Assembly (NCBI GenBank): GCA_029880285.1
Contig: JAOUOS010000020.1
Location: 1-54,697, forward strand
Source of the DNA: Spirochaetia bacterium
GTDB lineage: Bacteria > Spirochaetota > Leptospiria > Turneriellales > JAOUOS01
Direction of reading: 5' to 3'
DNA length: 54,697 nucleotides
Both the position numbers and the translations under genes were made by a program. Below, piece by piece: positions 54,490 through 54,697 of this stretch; within the stretch, counting starts at the first letter, position 1, and every line of letters begins with the position of its first letter. The notes below the pieces were generated by a model, which saw only the letters and a list, made by a program, of their open reading frames with translations, did no database searches and had not been told where the DNA came from.

Positions 54490-54697
54490 ATGGCCCAGAA
54501 TTTAAAAAATAAATATAAAAATGAAATTAATAATATAATTGAACAGTTAATTAAATTATATCATCCTCAAAAAATTATTTTATTTGGCTCTGTAACAGAT
54601 GATTGTAATGAAGATTCTGATATTGATTTGTTTATAATTAAAGATAATATTCCTTATTACGGCGATGAAAGAATCAGAGAGTTAGATAAACTAATTA
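54490..54697 (+). CDS. MNT-type nucleotidyltransferase, N-terminal part (runs off window)
   Basis: From ATG 54490 the frame is open to the end of the window (about 69 residues seen). KIILFGSVTDDCNEDSDIDLFI is the classical nucleotidyltransferase motif GS-x(n)-SDxDL of minimal MNT proteins (MntA-type antitoxins). A partner HEPN/HepT gene would be expected next, outside the window. Identification of the motif is strong; function as antitoxin is inferred. Confidence 0.8.
   Translation, partial: MAQNLKNKYKNEINNIIEQLIKLYHPQKIILFGSVTDDCNEDSDIDLFIIKDNIPYYGDERIRELDKLI

Overview
The window comes from an AT-rich member of the Spirochaetota. The evidence is a spirochaete-type FlaB flagellin, the flbD-motA-motB-fliL-fliY/fliN motility cluster, several class III nucleotidyl cyclases, a 7TMR-DISM receptor, a multi-domain HAMP/SpoIIE/TPR protein, and many small lipoproteins. 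The lipoprotein and signalling repertoire resembles Leptospirales more than Treponema or Borrelia; that placement is an inference.

Layout. 1-2.9 kb: start of an acidic repeat protein, an exported protein with two E-set/CBM48-like domains, flaB with a long structured leader, and a small Cys-containing protein. 3-5.1 kb: a secreted protein with a possible VWA-like fold and an FN3-like lipoprotein. 5.1-9.1 kb: a minus-strand motility operon, flbD-motA-motB-fliL-fliY-fliN, with no fliM. 9.1-11.3 kb: an AmmB-AmmA-DUF115 operon of unknown function, then tyrS. 12.8-20.7 kb: a signalling block with a heme-c chemoreceptor, a SpoIIE-type phosphatase with TPRs, an HDOD protein, and a cyclase whose N-terminus looks like a GHKL ATPase. 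20.8-31.1 kb: housekeeping genes plsY, cutA, sucCD, leuB and dnaE, with a Cys-rich lipoprotein and a small TPR protein next to a bactofilin. 31.2-37.6 kb: a B12-binding-type radical SAM protein, a 7TMR-DISM cyclase and a TonB-dependent receptor. 37.6-44.2 kb: a REPIN-like inverted repeat, a thioesterase, a DUF2249 protein, three small lipoproteins, a DUF4395 protein, a membrane bactofilin-like protein, an aldo-keto reductase-like protein that appears to lack its catalytic tetrad, a MaoC-like protein and prmA. 44.2-46.7 kb: a second, paralogous TonB-dependent receptor. 46.8-49.2 kb: a decaying restriction-modification island made of a GC-rich patch of nested inverted repeats, a restriction nuclease reading frame with an in-frame TGA, an intact 5-methylcytosine methyltransferase and an internally deleted vsr. 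49.1-54.7 kb: a diguanylate cyclase, a small exported peptide, a HAD phosphatase, an exbB-exbD-exbD-tonB operon, a secreted unknown protein, dispersed repeats, and the start of an MNT-family nucleotidyltransferase.

How the genes fit together. FlaB, the stator proteins and the C-ring parts serve motility. The chemoreceptor, the two adenylate/guanylate cyclases, HDOD, SpoIIE and GGDEF proteins form a dense signalling layer. ExbB/ExbD/TonB would energise the two TonB-dependent receptors. The least explained items are the AmmB-AmmA-DUF115 unit without its usual radical SAM partner, the GHKL-like/cyclase fusion next to HDOD, the flaB leader with a possible CsrA site, and the eroded restriction-modification island. 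No tRNA, rRNA or CRISPR array was recognised by eye.
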